Of a stretch of DNA of 64,000 nucleotides, positions 39,826-53,100 are shown in pieces. Every line of letters starts with the position of its first letter. Position 1 is the stretch's first letter. The notes below the pieces were generated by a model. That model made no database searches. It was not told the origin of the DNA and worked only from the letters and a program-made list of their open reading frames with translations. A program made the position numbers and the translations under genes. The DNA comes from Juglans regia (Eukaryota; Streptophyta; Magnoliopsida; Fagales; Juglandaceae), in contig NC_049912.1 in the NCBI RefSeq assembly GCF_001411555.2, positions 28,373,514-28,437,513 of the forward strand. The letters are read 5' to 3'.

Positions 39826-42800
39826 TTAGTCATCGCTTAGAGCGGAAGATGAAATTCCTAGAGAAGAGGTGAAAGTTACTGTAGTATCCCCACCAAGGTA
39901 TCTCTTGAGCCGATCTAAGTCATCGGCTGCATCAAGCATTGTAGGTCTAGTAGATGGGGAATCCTGTGTGCAAAGGATACCTAGTTCAATTAACTCTCCA
40001 ATTGCAACTTCCCACATTTTCTTCACTTCAGGGGCTTGATCTCTTGATGCTCTCACCAAAGAAGTGTCTATCACTCTTTCCACCCTTTCATGGAAGTGAC
40101 TCTTCACCCATTTGTGCAGACTTAGCCCGCCAACAAACATGTCATCTGTTGGTCTTCTTCTAGTTACCATCTCAAGCACAATAATGCCAAAGCTGTAGAC
40201 ATCGCCTTTTGTGGATGCAGTAGATCCAAACCCATACTCTGCATTAGGAGGTTTTAAAATATGACAAAAGTTTGTGCTCTCAAAATCTTAACAAATGTAC
40301 AAATGTGTAGAAGGTAAAAAGTGCACAACAAATTTTAGTGTAGATGAACAAGACATGTGGAGTTCAGTTGTAATTATGTGAGTCTATGGTGATTAAAGGG
40401 ATAAGAATTCACACAATATGCCCAATGCAGGTGGCTTAAACATATTAGATTGGATGTTGTTGTTGTTAATGCTGTAATGCATGACATAGTTGAATCAAGT
40501 TTATAAACTTCTGTAGTTCTTCAAAATGTCTCTAGAAATGTGTAAGTAAGCCCTTTTTCTGTTAACAACGAATTTATATGGGCTCCAATATAAGTATCAA
40601 TTCACATTAATCTCAATTCAGTTCATAGAAATTCATCGTCTTTCATTTATTTCTTTTCTAGATGCAGAAGGTAAGGGAGAAATCTGTACCTGGTGCAATG
40701 TATCCAACAGATCCATGTAACATATTTGCAGTAGAGTTTTCCGTTTCAACAGCTCCACTATTTCCCCCTCCTGCTGTCATAACCAACTTCGCGATCCCAA
40801 AATCAGATACTAGAGCTGTCATTTCATCGTTGAGAAGAATATTACTTGGTTTTAGATCACAGTGTATGACTCTGACTGGAGAGTGATGATGCAAATAGGC
40901 CATCCCTTCAGCAATATCACTGCAAATGTTCAATCTCTGGAGAAGACTCAAATCTGAAGAACTTGAAACCAAACCTGTGTCTGAGTGCGGATAAAGATAG
41001 CTATCCAAGCTCCCATTGACCATGTAAGGAAGAACAAGAGCCTTAAAATCAGGTAAACTGCATGCTGTTATAATCCTTATCAGGTTCCTGTGACGGATCC
41101 TCTTTAAGACTTGACACTCTCGACTAAAGCTCTTTGTTGAGTTTCCAGATTGCACATGTAACACCTTAACTGCAATTGTCGTTCCATCTAGAAGAACTCC
41201 CCTATAGACACGTCCATAGCTACCTGACCCAACTAGTCTCTGACCATCGAAGCCTGCAGTTGCATCTGATAGTTCTTTATAGGTAATTCTTGGGAAATTG
41301 TGGATCGGTTCTACTGGAGTTGGTTTTCTGACTGTTTCAGTTGTCCGAGTGTGAATAATCGCTCTAATGCGCCGAATCCCAATCACACAACATATAGTGG
41401 ATAAAAATACTGATATGAATATCACTAGGACAAATATAATTAAGAACACAGTCGAATGAAACAAATTATTTCTACTGCAAATTGGGATGCCAATAAGTTT
41501 GCCAGAAATATTTCTGCAGAGTTGGCGATTCTCCAAGAATGACATAGATGTTACTGTGTCAAAGATTCCACCAGTGGGAATCATTCCTTCGAAGTTGTTA
41601 TGGGAGAGATTTATAAAGGTTAGTGATTGAATATTATTGAGGCTTTTTGGGATTGTCCCAGATAAGTGGTTTAGTGAAACGTCAAGAGACTCCAGGTATC
41701 TTAGTTTCCCTATGGATTCTGGAAGATTCTCTTCAAGAGAGTTGTTTGAGAAATTGATCTTCATCAATGAAATGCAGCTCGATATCTGAGAGAAGATACT
41801 TCCTGTAAATCTGTTGGATGAGAGATCCATCTCTTGCACATTTTGCAACGTGCTAAGCTCGATTGGCAAAGGCCCTTCAAGGTGATTATGTGAAAGATTT
41901 ATAAAAATTCTGATCTCACGCATACTTGCAACCACTGGAGGGATGTTGCCTGTCAATCTGTTATGTGATAAATCAAGCTTGTAAATATTTGTGCAGTTTC
42001 CCAAAGTTGGAGGTATTGCTCCTGAAAGAAGGTTGTTATTCAGAAACAGAGAAGATAATCGAACCAAATTTCCTAAAGTAGCCGGGATTTCACCAGAGAA
42101 CCTATTGTGTGATAGGTCTAGCAGACCCAGGTGAACAAGCTTGGTTAGGTTTGAAGGAATTGCACCGGTGAAGACATTATGTGACACCAAAAGTTGTTCC
42201 AATCTTGACAATCGACCTATCTCTTCTGCATCGATTCCACTTAGAAGATTGAATGCCAAGTTCAGGTTTTCAAGCTTTGAAAGATTTGCCAACTCCAGAG
42301 GAATTGATCCAAAGATTTTGTTTTCTTGTAGTGACAGAGCTGTTAGATTGACACCAAGTTGACCAATGGAACTAGGCAACTGCCCCCCAAGGCCAATGCC
42401 AAAGAGTTCAATCTCCTTTAGATGAGTGCAGTTTCCAAGGGCATTGAAGAATGGAACAAGATTGGTGTTGTCGTCGTGACTTTCCATATTATTATATGAT
42501 AAATGAAGATATTGAAGTTCAGGTAGGTTCCTCACAATCTCTGAAGGCAGTACGCCAGAGAGAAGATTATTCTCCACATCTAGTTCGGATAACTTAAGAT
42601 TGGTTAAAGAGAAAGGAAGTTGTCCAGTAAAATTGTTATTGTACAAATAGAGGTTCCATAGACGTGAACAGTTTCCAATATCTTCCGGAATTGTGCCTGT
42701 GAGGAAGTTTTCGGACAAATCTATGTTTTTCAACGAAGAGCAATTGGAGAAGAGGACTGGTGAAAGTTTACCGCTTATATTGTTTTGGAAAATTTGTAGT

Positions 42801-43273
42801 ACCTCAAGTTCGGATGGAAGGGCAAAGGAGGATGGTATTGAACCATGTAGATTGTTCCTCTCAAGCATGAGACTGCGGAGACGTCTAAGGGAGGAAAGTT
42901 CAGGTGGAATGTTGCCCGAGAAGTGATTGCCGACAATTGTTAAGATACGAAGGCCGGTGAGATTGGAAATGAAGGGTGAAAGCTTCCCTACAAGTTCAGT
43001 ATCTTCCAGTATGAGTTGTGATACACGGTGATGATGTTTGTTACATCTCACACCTGTGAAGTTGCACACCTCAACAGCCTCATCCCAGTTTGCAAGGGTG
43101 GAATTTGGATCGAGTAGTATGGTCTTTTTGAATGCCAACAGAGCAGCCTTATCTGAAATCAAAGAGTGATGAGGGGGATTGTGATGGCCTAAGATTCTAT
43201 TATCAGAAGACAAAGTCAAATGTTGTAGTAACAGGAGAAACAAGGATTTTATGAAGAATTTTGAGATGGGCAT
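39826..43273 (-). CDS. LRR receptor-like Ser/Thr kinase (At2g24130 type, LRR-XII-like, non-RD)
   Basis: Two minus-strand exons, 40690-43273 and 39826-40238, join in phase 1 at the Ala-Pro-Glu motif; 998 residues. In order: signal peptide (1-22), an LRR N-cap with paired Cys and the Trp of the first segment (about 42-78), some 20 plant-type leucine-rich repeats to about 590, a membrane helix (about 605-632) and a kinase domain (about 665-965). The glycine loop is Gly-Ser-Gly-Ser-Tyr-Gly. The catalytic loop is HCDLKPSN near 803, so Cys replaces the usual Arg. Non-RD LRR kinases include FLS2, EFR and XA21, so a role in perceiving microbes is a fair inference; the ligand is unknown. The closest named relative I recognise is the putative kinase At2g24130. 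Confidence 0.94.
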
Positions 43274-45545
43274 GTTGGAAGTGCCTGATAATATTACCTT
43301 TTAAGGAAGTCTCCTCTATTTTTTTCCTTCCTGCACACTGCTTCATATCATAATCTGCTTATGGAATTAGCAGAAGAGTTGGCAACTGGACGCTGGGAGA
43401 GAGCAGAGGTGGTTCAGGGCATAGGAGGGAAGTCTTCAGAAGGTTTTAATAAAGCCTTTGGAAAGACGCATTCAATGGAGGCAATGATTTGTAAAGAGGA
43501 CTAGAAGAATACCCCTATCTTTCTCATCATGGTTGCTACCATGATGCGTAGACTTTTGCTCAACTAAAGTGGAATACCCACGGAGATGACACTAAAAGAA
43601 CCAATGCAAAAGATTGGTGGATACAATTTTGTTGTCGCCGGCAATATATTGCACACATACCAACACTGATGCAGTTGACATTTGTGTGTTCACACTCACA
43701 GAGATTGAGAAATGCAATTGACATTTTAATGCTCTATCTAGAGCAATTCTGCAACTTGTGTGATGTGTCTAAGGCCATTCATGAGTTTGGTTAGTTTTCT
43801 AGGACAGGAATTCTACTTGGAGGACAGAATGAAAGATGCACTTTTGGGATATTCACTAGATAGAAAACAGCACTATCCGTGCATATCAGTTGGATTCTTT
43901 TAGATGGCAGAAAATTTCCACAAAATACTAAAGACGACAAATTGATTGCTTTAATTCCCGTCTCTGTCTGCCCAATTCTGCATTTTAGGGGTAGTTTGCA
44001 TTCCAAAAGAGTTCTGCTTATAGATATCCAATTATTTAGACTCAGGATTTTCTCAACGTGAAACAAATTACAATGATATTGTCATATTACTCGGCAATCA
44101 CATTTATCCAAAACCAATTAAATCAGTTGCTTTTCCCTAGTAAATAAGTTTCTAAGCCCAGTAGGCCTCCAAGATGAAAATGAACTTTTCCCAGGAAATG
44201 AAAAAGATTTCATTGGTAGAGCTCCTGAAAAATTTTCCCAAGAAACTTCTCTCAGCTCAGGTAAAATTGTGAGCTTGGAAAGTCGATTCATATTAAAAAA
44301 AATTATAGCTAACATACCCCCACATTCTTCTTCCTGTACTATTAGAACCTAATGGGATGATAACTGCATGCTTTTTCCATTAATGGGAGTGTATCTCTAG
44401 AAATCCATCTATGATGGTATGAACAAGGCTAATAGGATGACAAGTAATAAATGAGTGATTCGGATCTCTTTTGGTTGATATATTGTCTGGTGGGTTTGGT
44501 AGCAGATGGATGTCACTCAATGTTTGCTGTTATTTTTGTATGCCGTCCAGATCTATAGGGGCTTCTTTTGCTATGTTATTATTGAATAAGTTCCTCAGGG
44601 TGGCCCTTTCATAACATCAAACCATCTTAAGAATATTATTATTTTTTTGTTTAATTTTTTACACGGACGACGCCACCTTGTTCTAGTCTAATTACTGTCT
44701 TTTATTGGTGGACACTCATGCAGTATTTGAAGAAATAAGGAGCATTGAAGGCTAGCGTTCGAAGTTTCTACCTAGTACTTGTTTATCGACTCACAATTAA
44801 CATCGGCTTCTGATGAGCAGTCACTCATGTTAAGGGTCAATACTCTTTCCCGCCTTCTGCAGAAAGATCCTTGAAAGCTGAAACTGCACTCAACTTGAAG
44901 GCTGAACGTGATGAAGATGTTGATGAAAATGGTGATTGCTGCAATAGCACATGAAAATAAGCCTGTAGAGAAATCTCCAACACTTGAGGGGTGAGTCCAA
45001 TGGTGTTTGTGGCTGCAAACAGGTACCAGCCAAGTCGAGGGAGGACTCTGTTTGCAGAGCTGCTGCTTAATCTTCCAAGGATAGCATCCCTCCCAAAGTT
45101 TTCGTTTAGCTTGCCAGAAGATTCTGATAATCAAGGTTAGATAGTGATGCTCGATTATTGCCATCTTATAAGAAGCATGAATATTTTGAGAGTTCCATCC
45201 TATGGAGAAGATGATGCTGTTTGGTCTTGCGAGTGTCAGTGAGTGTTCCTCCATGATGAGCTGGCATACTCGACACAGCTATTTTCATTTTGCTAAATAT
45301 TGTTAGATTAACAAATGAAGCACACGAATATGCAAAAATATATGAGATTGAAACTTGTTACAAACAAATAGAACTTGTTACAAATAAATGGAATATATCT
45401 AATATACAACCAGTGCCAACAACCTATGCTATATTATATATAAGATGTTTTTGCATGATTGCAATTAAACTATTTTCGAGTATGCTACCAACAAAAAAAA
45501 AAAAAAGGAAAAAAACAAAAAACAAGCAAACCAAGCAACCGACCA
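43274..45545. other. Intergenic spacer between LRR kinase and HDR1-like gene
   Basis: The first few hundred bases after 43273 should be the promoter of the minus-strand LRR kinase. No recognised gene follows. A 160-residue minus-strand open frame at 44772-45254 is long for this composition and has a hydrophobic segment, but it has no family motif; it is described separately. Confidence 0.45.
44772..45254 (-). other. Orphan open reading frame of 160 residues
   Basis: An open frame starting Met-Glu-Glu-His-Ser-Leu-Thr-Leu, with one hydrophobic segment near residues 100-120 (Ala- and Ile-rich) and a Ser/Asp/Glu-rich tail. I recognise no family, and no splice partners were found. It could be chance, a lineage-specific gene or a relic. 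Confidence 0.2.
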
Positions 45546-45805
45546 CTATGGTTCCTCTGCGCCTTCATCCCCCATTGACTCGTCCTGCAACATGTTCATC
45601 AACATGGATATCTGCTCTTGCAGCATTCCATTTTCTCTCTCGACCTCTGCACGTTTGCTTCGTTCTTGCACAAGTTGGAGCTGCAGGTGCTCTAGGCACT
45701 GAGAATCCTCTTCCAATTGCTGATTCAGGCCATCAATCTCCCGGTCCTGCACGTATAACCAAAATATGGTTCATTTTGTTATGCAAAAGGCATAACACCC
45801 CCACA

Positions 45806-45847
<42 letters not shown>

Positions 45848-48800
45848 CTGTATATGTCGATTTTCATGCAGCCTGTGATCATAAAAGGAGAGGGTTTTGG
45901 GAATAGCACCTTCCTGTTCATTTCCTGGATAGCAATCTTCCGCATGCTCTCGACAACATCCACATTGACAAGTTTTCTCTTCTTCCCAATCAGCCAACCT
46001 CGGGGATAGTTTGCAGAGTCAAAATCTGGTGGCGGGAGTAATGACTCAGCTGATGGTCTTCGGCCATTTATATTGGTTATAGGCTCTAAAGGTTCAAACA
46101 GAGCCTTTCGACGCTCAGAGATATCAGCAATTGCAGTAGGGTCCTGCGTCTTCTCTTCAGTCATAGGCTCTCCTCCCTGCTTGTTGGGTGTTTCATTAGC
46201 ATTGTCTTCTGTTACCTCGTCTAAATTCCTCCCGCTAGCTGTTGGAAACAAGTTACTATTCTAGTTCCAACAAACTCAGACACGCTGTATATTTATTCAC
46301 TAACAAAGTATCAAACATGATAAGGTAGGCAATGTCCTTCATGCCATTTCTACTATGCAGCGTTGTTCATATACAGGAAAATTGCCAATGCATGGGTGGA
46401 GATTGCATCCAACGAAAATTTGGTTTGCTGGAAATGCCAACATGTAAGATATAACCTAAGTATGCATAAGTTCATCTATACATATATTGGTGCTTGAAAC
46501 TGAAAAATCCACTCTTGTTCAAGGCAAAACTTGATCCTCTTTTGTCATTTTACCAATGATTTTATCACCATGTGTAAAAACTTGAATGATAAGCCCTTTT
46601 CAAATTATGAATCCTCGATTGTTCACCTACATTACTATCAACTCTACGACCTAAATACTGGTGATGGTTGAAAAGTTTTGTCAACCCCCAAAATGCAGCA
46701 AACGCTTTTCTACTTGGATCCCCCCTGTATGAACACAATATATATAGTCAACATAAAAGTCAATTTTTATTCTAATCTCACTTTTAGTTCTGTATGCTTC
46801 ACATTTAAGTGCATTACTTCGCATATGAATAAAAAGTATGCAAGACAAAACGCCAAGAGGAGATTGCAATGCAAGTGCACTGTTGAACAAAAAATCAAAT
46901 ACTTCATCAATTCAGTACATGATTCACTAATCTCCCAATAACTCATCTTGTTAATGCTAATTTGACACGACTCAACAAATTGATGTTTTTCAGTAGCCCA
47001 AATAACTTAAGAAGCACAGGAAAGGTGTGAAACATTTAGGCATGGTAGCAACAGAGTTAGGTACAGAGTCCTTCAATTGAAGACTCTAAAGTAATATAAA
47101 ACTACATCCTTGGGAATCATACGTTTTGCTCCAAAGAATTGGGTTTTAGACTCAATAGGCACTTCAGCACCATATAAAAATACATATGTTTGTGAACATG
47201 CGGATCCCAAAATGTTCAGCACAATGTCTATATCAAGGACGAGTATATATTACCATAAGTAATGTAATATTACATAATGAGTCTGGCTTCAGTATAAAAA
47301 TAACGAGAAATACTACTTACCATTCCAACACCACAAACTAATATGTGATTTGTCATTTTTGTCATTTTTGTCATTCTATTTAAATACATATATTTACATA
47401 TTAATATGTGTATGTTTAAATAGAAAGGTAAAAATAACAAATTACATGTTGGTGTGTGGTATAGGAGATGATAAGTAGAGTTTTTCTTTTTATAACTGGA
47501 CATCTCCATTTAGATGTATTCAATTTCACATGAACGATGCTTTCATAACATTCCACAACTTGACAGGAGATGGTGTTTTTATGACTGGAATGAAGCCGGA
47601 CTCATTACATAAGACACCAGCCTAGCATTACATCAAAACATAAGAAAAGGGGTAAAGGATTCATGAAAAATAAAAGAGTCAAGCGCGGGCACCATACATA
47701 TTAGCTAGCATATGCATTCATCAGCACCGCAACTTCTCTCAGGCATTCTCAATGAGATCAATAAGAGAGTCATACTCACTCACCATTCGGATCCAAATGT
47801 TATTACTTAGATCAGATAAATGATATTTGTAATTTTAGATTGTGCAAGTTTTGCACACTCACTTTGAAAAAAGTAAGTAAATTTGGCATCCACATAAAAA
47901 AAAATTTGATAGCAAACTCCAATTAAAGAGTGCAACTTGCACAAATTATAATTGTATATAACATTACTCAATGACACCACATTTTTATTTGCAATTCGTA
48001 CAAACAACCTGCTTTATGCATGTCACATTGTCATTGGCCACAAGTCCACAACCTCTATTGCCACTATAAGTTAATGTGGCTATAGCAAATCTCTCCACTA
48101 CATCTATTACTAAAAATAGGCTGAAAATTGTGTGGTTCTAAACAAGGAGAATAATAGCATATCCACTATAAATGTAGAGTTTTTTTTACCCATTTGGTAA
48201 AGCACAACAAAAATAAAATGCTCATCAATGTCTCCCGATTTGCAAAAACGAACCAGCCCCTTCACTTGGTTTTAGGAGTCACTGGATGAAATACTGTGTC
48301 CCTTTATCCTCAGTTAACTGTAGTTTTCCCTGACTAAACTGGAATATAGAAAAGCTTGTACTAAAAACGTGACGGATCATCAATAAAAGAGCTCAAAAGA
48401 AGAAATGGCTTTTATTTGAGAGGGCAAAATGCACAACCCATGTAATACAATAATACTAAGAAGAAAACTTCTGCAACACATGTTCCATTCATAGAAGGCG
48501 AAGGTGACGACGACCCATGGAAAATGATAAATATTTGTATTAAGCAAGTCCGTGCATTTTTTTTAAAAAAAGCAAATATACAAATTTTAGGCATAATAAA
48601 TTATTTTTTAATAATAAATTTTATTTTTTTTAAATAAAAATATGTAAAACTTGATCACTCTAAAATGCACGTAGCAGTTCTCTTTACGAGAGGGGGCTTG
48701 TTCATCACTCTCAATCTATCTAATCTTTATCTCTTTATTATAATTTTTTAAAATTTTTATATAAAATTAGTACACAATTTAACTTTCTAAAATTTAAAAA

Positions 48801-49515
48801 AAATAATAATATTCAAAAAAATAATATTTTATTCAAAAAAACCATTTCATCTTAACGATTATAGTATATTTACGAGGTGGAAAGTCAGCAACTCGTTCTG
48901 TTTTAACTTTTACTTTTACGTTTCTCTCGAGCTTCAACCACCCCTTCCCCCAACACAGATGACAGATGGTTGTGGACCTGAGGTAGATGAATTCTTTGAT
49001 GATAATAATTTAATATAATTAAAAGATGAATAATTAAAAAGAAGTTTACATAGGATTTTTTCCGAAAAAAATTTATAGCTCAGATTAATAATCCATCGTT
49101 AACTTTTTGACGAATTTGACTATTTTTTTCAGGGAGGGAGGTGACCGGGGGAGTTAAAAGCAATCAGAAAGAGCACGCCATGGAGAATCTCTACAGCGGC
49201 AGAACTCTAATAAGAAACTGGACCAAAAACAGCCGTACGTAAAGATCTTGCTATAACAAGCAACAATCACGATGAGAATTGAATTATACAGAGTATAACA
49301 CAAGAAGTTCAAGGAGGATAAGGGTCGGTGAGGTGAGGTCTGTCTTCAGAATCATATAAATGTCACAAAAACAGCGACCCAGAGAGAGAGAGACGATGGA
49401 TACTACCTGATCTCTTTCGAGATTTCCAAAAAATCCGAGTGGAAGAGACCGGAGAGAACCCTACCAAAGCTCCATCCACCGTCTTCCTTTCCCTAATCTG
49501 GTTTTGGTTTTCCAT
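45546..49515 (-). CDS. HDR1: HEADING DATE REPRESSOR 1-like coiled-coil protein
   Basis: Three minus-strand exons, 49407-49515, 45910-46238 and 45546-45746, join in phases 1 and 0 to 212 residues. The N-terminus has Leu-Val-Gly-Phe-Ser-Pro-Val and Trp-Lys-Ser-Arg-Lys-Arg-Ser-Ala-Ser. A Pro/Ser block ([10 protein letters not shown]) follows, then [15 protein letters not shown] (nuclear-signal-like), and a coiled coil from about 145 to 200. I match this to rice HDR1, a nuclear partner of an SnRK1-type kinase that delays flowering; the match is from memory of motifs. The first intron is 3.2 kb and contains a foldback MITE. The role in this species is inferred. Confidence 0.85.
45816..45842. repeat. 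(CA)n/(TC)n compound microsatellite
   Basis: A CA run (about 45801-45814) passes directly into a TC run in the second intron of the HDR1-like gene. Confidence 0.9.
46239..49406. other. First intron of the HDR1-like gene
   Basis: A 3.2 kb intron starting GTAGTATCC and ending TTCCAACAG on the minus strand. It contains the foldback element at 47285-47485 and AT-rich spacer near 48590-48860. No coding exon was found, although an additional small exon cannot be ruled out by eye. Confidence 0.6.
47285..47485. mobile_element. Foldback MITE
   Basis: About 200 bases that fold back almost completely. The left end, AAATACTACTTACCATTCC, mirrors the right end, GGAGATGATAAGTAGAG. The centre CTATTTAAATACATATA mirrors TATGTTTAAATAG. 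It is non-coding. Similar ends occur near 32.0-32.4 kb. Confidence 0.65.
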
Positions 49516-50120
49516 GAAAGAAGAAGAAGAAGAGAGGAAGAGAGAACAAAACCTTCAACTCCAAGTCCGATTTTCAAGGAAGAAGAAGCTTTCTTAGAGA
49601 CACACAGAGATGAAAAAATTGTTGGGGGATGGAATGGGATATTTTTGTTTGTGGGCATCTCAGCTATAGCCTATATTCTTGTGATTTGGTCGCTCAGCAG
49701 AGAGAGAGATGATATTCGGTCATATTTTTTACGCTATTGGATTTGTTTGGACGGTTTAGATTGGTTGCATTCCGGGTGAAGCATTTTATGTCAACAGTTG
49801 GCCTCCTTTATTTTGCCACGTGGGCCCCGCCTATCATTATTTTGCATTTTATTTTTATATTTCTATATGATGGTCTAATCCACGTGGAATGGGCTGATAA
49901 CGAATTTAAGCACACACCCTAACGACCCAAAAAAACCTAGTCTTAGGTTGCATCCCGTCCTAATAGGACGACGTTTGTGGTTTGTTCAGTTTTAATTAAA
50001 AGCAGATAAGTTTTGAGTGGAGTTTCCGGTCAAAGGCCATGTCCAGAAATGCATCCAGTTACTTTGTTTGTTTGATTGTTTGTTTTTCAAGGTAGAAATA
50101 ATCGAAGGAAGAGTTGCTCG
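49516..50120. other. Promoter region of HDR1-like gene and 3' flank of PIG-F
   Basis: About 600 bases between two minus-strand genes. It contains the HDR1-like leader and promoter, with two CACGTGG/CCACGTGG-type G-box-like cores near 49818 and 49880, and the PIG-F 3' flank. No gene is seen. Confidence 0.45.
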
Positions 50121-53100
50121 TTAGTCTCGGTTGACTTTGACATGCTGAAATCTGGCACGTGCGAGGATAAGGCTAGATGAGGCCACCATGGCAACTAGGT
50201 ACCCAGCCATCGCTCCATAACTCACACAAATAGGCCATTCCTACATCACGACATATAAATATTTCAAACCTCAATAAAAAGATATAACACCACCACAAAT
50301 AAATGGAGCAACTCCAACTAAACTATTCGGTTTGAGAACATACAAGTTGAGAGTAAACATCTATCAAACCTTTAAAATATACTAATCGACAAAGGATAAT
50401 CCAAACAATAAACCACATAAACAGTGTCACAACAATTTAATGCTCTATATTGCAGACCAAGATTTTAAAGTTACTTGATACAAATAAATTGAAGAAGCAA
50501 GTTCCAAAAGCATCTCAACCTCATGATCCATTCCATGAAGTCATCGCTCGAGGAAGTGATATATTTGCCTACGAATTGCTGTCTTCAAACTATTTCAAGG
50601 ATTAGCACAAATACCAGGTTTTTTGCCATGGCTAATTGATTATCTCACCCTTATCTGGACTCATGAATCAATCCATTGTGTAAAATTCGCTGTGCAAAGT
50701 TCACAAAAAGCACCAAGATCAATGCCAAACTGGTGCAAGGGCACTAGCCTAATCCTAAGAATAAATAGTTAGATTCTTTGGCCCTTTTCTCAATCAGAAC
50801 TGATCACTTTCATATCTGCAGTTAAGTCGGACACAGTGGTCTAAAGAGTGATGATCGCTAACACTAATCAACTATCAACCTGTAAATGCTTGAAGTAGTA
50901 AACTAGGAATAAAAAAGGATGGATGTACTACCTGCCACGATCTTTCCCAATCAAGCGGCATTGGCAAAGCCCCAAGCCAAGCTCCAATGATGGCTCCATG
51001 TGCCGGTAGGTAAATTATAAAACCTAAAGATCCAATTGGCCTACAAGAGAATATTTTAGATATTGCGTCAGCACATAAATCAATGAAATTGACCCAATGG
51101 ATAACTAACAGAATACTAGTTTCCATCGACAAATATCCATCCCCGTTAGTGATAAAGCAAAAACATAAGCCGTTGGCCAACTTTAACAGCCAAAAAACTA
51201 GTGATTGGAAACTAACTTTGTGTTTGCAAATATGCGTTGCCAATCCTTCCACGATGAACCAAATACAGAAACTGCAGGCACAATCTGCCAAAAGACAAAA
51301 TGTATTGAATATATAAGAGGCAAAGCATGATTAAAATGAAATATTTAAGCCCTAGGAGAACTGGAAGACAAGGAGTAAGCTGAGGAAAAAAGCAATTTGT
51401 AGCATAAATAGTCTTATATTGTGACATACCAGTTTTGGTTTTAGGGTATGTTAGTAATTTTTTTTCCTAGTAAACTTTTATTTTAGAATTTATATTTTAT
51501 GGGTATAGTTTTATCAGAATTTATTTTTAATTTATCTTTATATTTTCTATTATAGTTGCTATTTATGATTTGTTAGAGTTTTGTTTTAATAAGGATTTCT
51601 AAAGTATATCAGATTATGTTTACTACGGTTTCGTTTTGAAATTTAAAGTTTAATTTTTCTTCTAATCACCGAACCTCATCGCATTGTTAGCCTCTGTTTG
51701 AAAACTTCAAACCACCAAACCCGAGTGATTTTCGCTAGCATCCTAGTAGAAAATCCAACTCTGTTGTCGAGTATCTTCTATACATGCACGTCTCCACTCT
51801 CTTGCACGTGCACGTCTATGCTCTACTAGGGTTTCTCTAGTTCTCTATCATCTACCATTATAAAACGTGCTTACCCGTACATGAGAAGACAAACCTGTGA
51901 GCTGCGAAAAACCCCTGTTGCCGAACCAGTGCCATCGCCTCTCCTCCTCGGTAGCCACCTCAAGAGGCGCCGAACCTCTCCTCGACGACGCAGAAGCCGC
52001 CGACCCTCAACCCCCGTCGAGCCACTCATTTCTCCGATAAGGCCTCAGACGCCACAACTCTCTTTCTCTCTCTTTTGGTTTCGGTCTAGTAGTTCCTCTC
52101 TCTAAACTCTCTCTCTCTTTCTCTCACTCGGTGCCGCACCACCATAGGAACCCCTAGTTGCGCCGCCGACCACTCCCAGCCACCAGAACCGCCGTCGAGT
52201 TAGCCCCTCTCCCTCGGTGAGCTCCTCCATCGCAGACTCTTTCTCTCTCAACTCTCTGTTTTCCTTTTCATTTTAGACATGTTTTCGGATTCTTGAAAGA
52301 ATCCGTGGGTCTTATGGGGCCGTTGGGCCCTAAGCCCTTGTGCGTATGTGTGATGAGCCTGTTCTGTTGATTGGGCTCTTGCAGTATTATATTTATGGGC
52401 CAGAGTTTTTAACCTTTTTACAAATTATAATGATGTTTAATTGAACTTATATTTTAAGTTAGACTTGATCTTATTTTATTTCAATAATTGTTTTAGTGAT
52501 TTATATTGAGTTTAATATTACTAGTTGAGTTTATTAAATAAATATATTTAGTTAAAGGTTCTTTTTAATAAAAATGTTTAAAGAATTGGAAATATGTTTT
52601 AAAGTATAATTTTAAGTCTAATATTTGAGTTAATATTTCCTTTGTCAATTTAGTAAGATTTTAATAAAATTCATATGTTAAGAATTTAATGGAATTTATT
52701 AAGTTTCTTATAAGATTTAATAATTGCGTTGAGAAATGAAACTTAGTTTAAGAATTTAAGTTTTGTGAATTATTTTAAAATAGTTCGAGTATTTCTACTA
52801 AATTATAAATTAGTATTTTAAGTAATTTAAATACTATGAATTATCGATTTTAGTGTTAAACAAATATTTGTTTGAGTATCTTTTAGAATTCCAAATTTAG
52901 CTAAGTAAGATATTAGTATTTATTTATGTATTTCCAAACAATTTAATGATAGTTATTTATTGAATATAGGTCTCAAGTTATGAAGTATTATTCAAGAAGA
53001 AACGCATCGAGGTAAGTAAATTTGATCATAAAATTAGGATCATCACAGTTAGCTTATATGTATGTATTATTCAAGCCAGTTCTTTGATAGCCATTATTTA

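Noticed and set aside
45290..46009. 239-residue plus-strand open frame
   Set aside because: It runs antisense across exons 2 and 3 of the HDR1-like gene and through a CA/TC microsatellite. Its sequence is low-complexity with no family motif.
51881..52105. Arg/Pro/Ser-rich 74-residue frame
   Set aside because: It lies in the leader-like G/C-rich part of the solo LTR and shows no gag or other domain.
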